This document shows, in pieces, positions 60,987-64,000 of a stretch of 64,000 bases of DNA. The translations under genes were made by a program, and so were the position numbers. Below the pieces are notes generated by a model. The model did no database searches. It worked only from the letters and a program-made list of their open reading frames with translations, and was not told the DNA's origin. This DNA comes from CAZYSK01 sp964649415 (lineage in GTDB: Bacteria > Chloroflexota > Anaerolineae > B4-G1). The number at the start of each line of letters is the position of its first letter. Positions within the stretch are counted from its first letter, which is position 1. The DNA lies in NCBI GenBank assembly GCA_964649415.1, contig CAZYSK010000006.1, forward strand, positions 1 through 64,000, given 5' to 3'.

Positions 60987-62087
60987 TTACGGGCGGGAGG
61001 CCACACGCGCACGGATATCGGCAGCACGGTCGAAGATCTCCTCCCGGCTCACGCCGGCTGCCTCGTACATGGCGAAAATGTTTTCATCCGGCGTCTCAGG
61101 GGGCACCGTGTGGGAAGCAGCGAGGATATAGCCGCCTCCGTCGGCCATCATCCCCTCGACCAGGCGCGCTGTCTCGTGACGGACCTCATCGGCCGTCCCA
61201 TTGGGCAGCAGCCACTGCGTATCGACCCCTCCCATGAAGGCAAGATCCCTCCCGAACTCCTTCTTCAACTCAAGCGCTTCCATTCCGGGACAGTGACACT
61301 GGATCGGATTGAGGACCTGCACCCCCATCTCTATCAAATCCGGGATGATGGGTCGGATGGACCCGCAGGAGTGGTAGGCCACCCAAACGCCGTTTGACTG
61401 CCCTACGTCGAAAACCCGGGCCAGATGGGGCCGAATCATCTCACGCCACATCGGCGGGCTCATAATCATCCCTTGCTGCCCCCCAACGTCGTCGCCGACA
61501 AAGAGCCAATCCAAGGGAAAACGCTCACACGCGATCTCAGAGATTCGCACGGCGAACGATGCGGCCTGTCGGAGCATCCTCTCCGAGAGTTCCAGATCGT
61601 CGATCATGTCGAGAAGCGCGTTCTCCATACCCCGGAGCCGGAAAACCATCTCGAACTGGACGGGAGCGACGTCACAACCGATCCAGAACGTATCCGCACT
61701 GCCGTCCGACACGACGGGCTCCATGTTGCTCATCAACGAATCGATGTGGTCATACGGATATTGATAGCTAAAGATCTCGTCGCGGTTCGCCTGCTGCAGA
61801 GGGAAACGCCGAATCTGGTTAAAGGCGGCTACCTTGACCCACTCGATGCCCCAGGCATCCACGTGACCCTGACCTTCTCGTTCGTGGGTAATACCCTCCA
61901 TGGCGTAGTTGTTGCCGACCCATGCCTGCCGCACATCATCCCCCATAGCCTCGGCAACCCGCCCGGGCGGGATCTCCAGCAGTCTACCCAAACGCCTGGC
62001 TGTATCGGGATGATACCACATGAATATGGGCACGCGGTCCACCGGCTCGCGCCTCAGCGCGGCCTCCATTCTTTCCCTCGGTTTCAC
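60987..62087 (-). CDS. Uroporphyrinogen decarboxylase-family protein (corrinoid methyltransferase-like)
   Basis: 366 residues, GTG start with AGGAGCAAGTGA upstream. UroD/MtaA-like barrel: MKPRERMEAALRREPVDRVP at the start, LDWLFVGDDVGGQQGMIMSPPMWREMIRPHL in the middle, and the zinc-site motif YHSCGSIRPIIPDLIEMGVQVLNPIQCHCPGM. Such His/Cys motifs bind zinc in cobamide-dependent methyltransferases. Real HemE keeps other residues (N-terminal RQAGR), so it is probably not a haem enzyme. Substrate unknown; it precedes no obvious corrinoid protein. Confidence 0.85.
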   Translation of the reverse strand: MKPRERMEAALRREPVDRVPIFMWYHPDTARRLGRLLEIPPGRVAEAMGDDVRQAWVGNNYAMEGITHEREGQGHVDAWGIEWVKVAAFNQIRRFPLQQANRDEIFSYQYPYDHIDSLMSNMEPVVSDGSADTFWIGCDVAPVQFEMVFRLRGMENALLDMIDDLELSERMLRQAASFAVRISEIACERFPLDWLFVGDDVGGQQGMIMSPPMWREMIRPHLARVFDVGQSNGVWVAYHSCGSIRPIIPDLIEMGVQVLNPIQCHCPGMEALELKKEFGRDLAFMGGVDTQWLLPNGTADEVRHETARLVEGMMADGGGYILAASHTVPPETPDENIFAMYEAAGVSREEIFDRAADIRARVASRP

Positions 62088-62287
62088 TCACTTGCTCCTA
62101 TGGACACCATCACCGGCATCGCTGCCGATATACAGGCCGCCGCTCGAGCGCCTCGCTCGCCCGAACCGCCACCCCCGGCGGTTCTGTGACACCCCGGCTC
62201 CTCCGTCACGGTCGGTCAGACTTACACCTCCAGATGCGGCTTCAAACAGCCCGGTAGCGGGCCCCGCTAGTAGATCGTGCAAATGTC

Positions 62288-63322
62288 CTAATGCGGCAGC
62301 TCGTCGTACAGCGCCAGAATCTCCTCTGGCGAGGCGGTTCCCGTCTGGTTTAGCTTCTTGCACACCACGGCTGCCGCCAGGTTCGCCAGAGCGCCCGCTT
62401 CCCAGCAACTTGCTCCCGCAGCGAGCGACGCTGCCAGGGTCGCCAGGAACGTATCCCCAGCCCCGACTACGTCAATTGGCGGTGACAGAGACACGCCTGG
62501 AGCGTATCGGACCTCTGTTCCATCGCAGATCAGCACACCCTCCCCGCCTAACGTGATGTACACGGGTCGTCCGGTTATCTGATGCAGATCGGGCGCTGCG
62601 GCTGCCAGTTCGTCGCGCGACACCTCTTCCGGCGTCTTATCGCGGAAGAGAGCCTGCGCGGCTTCGATGTTGTTGGGTTTCAGTACCATGTGGTAGAACG
62701 CGTCGACGCGATACCGGGAATCCGCGACAAAGATCACCTCCGGGTGGGCCTCGGCCAACGCGGCCAACGCAGCGATTCCGCGCTTCGTCAGTACACCGGG
62801 GGACACCTGGTCGGTGACTGTGACCACATCCACCTGGGGAAGGACGCTCTGCACCTGAGCCAGGAATACTTCCTCAAGATCGTAGGGCAGCGCATGGTCG
62901 CTGAGGAAATCCAGGCGCGCGTCCTCGCGCTGCAATCCATAGGCCAAGAGAATGGGCTTGGCGAACATCGTCGTCGCCCAATCCGCGCTGCTCAACACGT
63001 GCTCCACATTTACGCCGATATCCGTCAGCAGCGAGTGCATGATCTCCCACCGCCAGTCCTGTCCTACCACAGTTACCGCATGAACGCCCTCCACTCCCAG
63101 AGTCACAAGATTCCAGCACACATTAGAGGCCCCCCCAGGTGTATAACTCTCACGCACTACAGGACGCGTGGGGATGGCGGTCTCCCGCGAAAGCTCGGAC
63201 TGCATCATATCGGCATACCAGTATGCGTCCACGGCCAAGTCGCCCACAACGGCTACTCGCACACATGAGAGAGAATCTAATATCTCCGACAGTCGTGCCC
63301 GTGATGGCAATGGTTGTATCAT
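62288..63322 (-). CDS. PfkB-family kinase, RfaE1/HldA-like heptose-phosphate kinase
   Basis: 344 residues; its start overlaps the isomerase stop by four bases. PfkB features: VAVVGDLAVDAYWYADM, YTPGGASNVCWNLVTLGVEGVHAVTVVG (signature 1), LKPNNIEAAQALF, VYITLGGEGVLICDG and the catalytic signature PIDVVGAGDTFLATLAASLAAG. Length and the opening VVGDLAVD fit the kinase half of HldE, which phosphorylates heptose 7-phosphate at C1. The SIS-domain isomerase beside it makes heptose 7-phosphate, so the pair would start a nucleotide-heptose pathway. Confidence 0.88.
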   Translation of the reverse strand: MIQPLPSRARLSEILDSLSCVRVAVVGDLAVDAYWYADMMQSELSRETAIPTRPVVRESYTPGGASNVCWNLVTLGVEGVHAVTVVGQDWRWEIMHSLLTDIGVNVEHVLSSADWATTMFAKPILLAYGLQREDARLDFLSDHALPYDLEEVFLAQVQSVLPQVDVVTVTDQVSPGVLTKRGIAALAALAEAHPEVIFVADSRYRVDAFYHMVLKPNNIEAAQALFRDKTPEEVSRDELAAAAPDLHQITGRPVYITLGGEGVLICDGTEVRYAPGVSLSPPIDVVGAGDTFLATLAASLAAGASCWEAGALANLAAAVVCKKLNQTGTASPEEILALYDELPH

Positions 63323-64000
63323 TCAGTGTTTTCTCCAAAGAAGTCTCTCTCCAACATCTCACACAGGCAATGATAGATCGTCACATGCTCCTCCTGAACC
63401 CGGTCGGTCTCTTCTGCAGGCGCGCGGATCACCACATCCGCCCGTTCTCCCAGCGGGCTCCCTCGCTCACCCGTGAGGGCTATCACCGCAAGCCCCAGCG
63501 CGCGCGCAGCGCTGGCCGCATAGCACACATTTTGCGCCTTGCCACTCGTGCTGATCCCCAACAGCACATCACCGGGCCGCGCCAGCGCGTGCAGATGCTG
63601 TGCCACCCCCATCCCCCGCGCCGCGAAGTCGTTGTCCACAGCACTGACCAGTGAAGGGTTTGCCCCTAGTACGACGGCCCGCAGTCCCTCTTCCAGATGT
63701 TCAGCCAACGCTCCGCCGTCGAGCTGGCTGACCAGACGTGCTCTGTGGCCCGGCGACAGGGGCCTGGAACACGCATACGACTTGAGCAGTTCCCCCGAGA
63801 TGTGAAGGGCATCGCTCATGCTTCCCCCATTGCCACACAGGTACAGCGTACCTCCGCGCTCCAGGCTGGACGCGATGATCAGGTACGCCTGGCCCAGGGC
63901 GACGCAGGCCTCCCCCAGGTTCGGTCGACGAGCCACTAACCTGCACAGAGACGCCGCCGCGCCAAGAGAGCGCTCTTTCACCCGCAGCAGAACGGCCGCC
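63319..64000 (-). CDS. SIS-domain phosphoheptose isomerase-like protein (5' end may lie outside)
   Basis: At least 220 residues from a GTG at 63981; the frame stays open to the window edge, so the true start may be upstream. GmhA features: LERGGTLYLCGNGGSMSDALHISGELLKSY (sugar-phosphate loop and helix), VVLGANPSLVSAVDNDFAARGMGVAQHLHALARPGDVLLGISTSGKAQNV, and HVTIYHCLCEMLE near the end with the metal-site His. It would convert sedoheptulose 7-phosphate to heptose 7-phosphate. The GTG is a fair start but its ribosome site is not visible. Confidence 0.88.
   Translation of the reverse strand, partial: AAVLLRVKERSLGAAASLCRLVARRPNLGEACVALGQAYLIIASSLERGGTLYLCGNGGSMSDALHISGELLKSYACSRPLSPGHRARLVSQLDGGALAEHLEEGLRAVVLGANPSLVSAVDNDFAARGMGVAQHLHALARPGDVLLGISTSGKAQNVCYAASAARALGLAVIALTGERGSPLGERADVVIRAPAEETDRVQEEHVTIYHCLCEMLERDFFGENTE

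Noticed and set aside
1..64000. tRNA, rRNA and insertion sequences
   Set aside because: No conserved T-loop strings, rRNA segments or transposase-like proteins were noticed; a tRNA search program was not available, so a missed tRNA in a spacer is possible.

Overview
The window is a GC-rich (by eye above 60 %), gene-dense stretch of a draft bacterial genome. An unresolved run of 100 N at 57101-57200 suggests a metagenome or draft scaffold. Gene content points to an uncultured member of the Chloroflexota (Anaerolineae or a relative). The clues are a long Ala/Thr-rich lipoprotein with a C-terminal membrane anchor, DUF711, V4R, an ArsP/thioredoxin pair, many GAF/PAS kinases, and above all dense short palindromic repeats. 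No rRNA, tRNA, CRISPR array or insertion sequence was recognised. The taxonomic call is an inference.

Layout. 1-6889 (+): a peptide/nickel-type ABC importer (two permeases, one protein carrying both ATPases, a lipoprotein receptor), then a methyltransferase and a TIM-barrel isomerase. 7040-10067: a V4R protein, an orphan antitoxin with a toxin remnant, and an envelope lipoprotein with a small partner. 10253-24737 (-): a DNA-repair block (SNF2 helicase, Cys-cluster protein, Mre11-like nuclease, Rad50/YhaN-like ATPase, AddB-like and AddA-like helicase-nucleases, second Cys-cluster protein). 25137-27325 (+): an arsR-arsP-thioredoxin unit with two matching operators. 27506-28193 (-): a VapBC-type pair. 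28525-32746 (+): a MarR-controlled heterodimeric ABC exporter. 32767-36460 (+): DUF711, a methyltransferase, and an FtsK-like ATPase behind a strong promoter with a perfect 16-bp palindrome. 36569-38282 (-): a sugar isomerase-like protein and DegV. 38568-48520 (+): a signalling cluster (NarL-type kinase/regulator, lone receiver, two very large GAF/PAS kinases). 48570-53678 (-): a membrane protein, a collapsed Tat-flavodoxin, ECF sigma/anti-sigma, LytTR/LytS. 53952-59270 (-): a protease / radical-SAM cluster. 59985-64000 (-): an ICMT-like methyltransferase, a UroD-family protein, and heptose kinase and isomerase.

Two things stand out. First, the 53952-59270 cluster encodes a subtilase whose C-terminus carries tandem Cys/Pro/Asp repeats (every Cys followed by Asp six residues later), a radical SAM/SPASM enzyme with a PqqD-like recognition domain, and a papain-family protease. 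This looks like an undescribed modification system in which the subtilase tail may be the substrate. The assembly broke inside the repeats. Second, several families of short palindromic repeats have invaded not only spacers but also the reading frames of many genes (AddA, AddB, both ABC operon proteins, DUF711, three kinases, the anti-sigma factor, the radical SAM enzyme). They stay in frame and usually fall at linkers or turns, which resembles the protein-coding palindromic elements known from Rickettsia.
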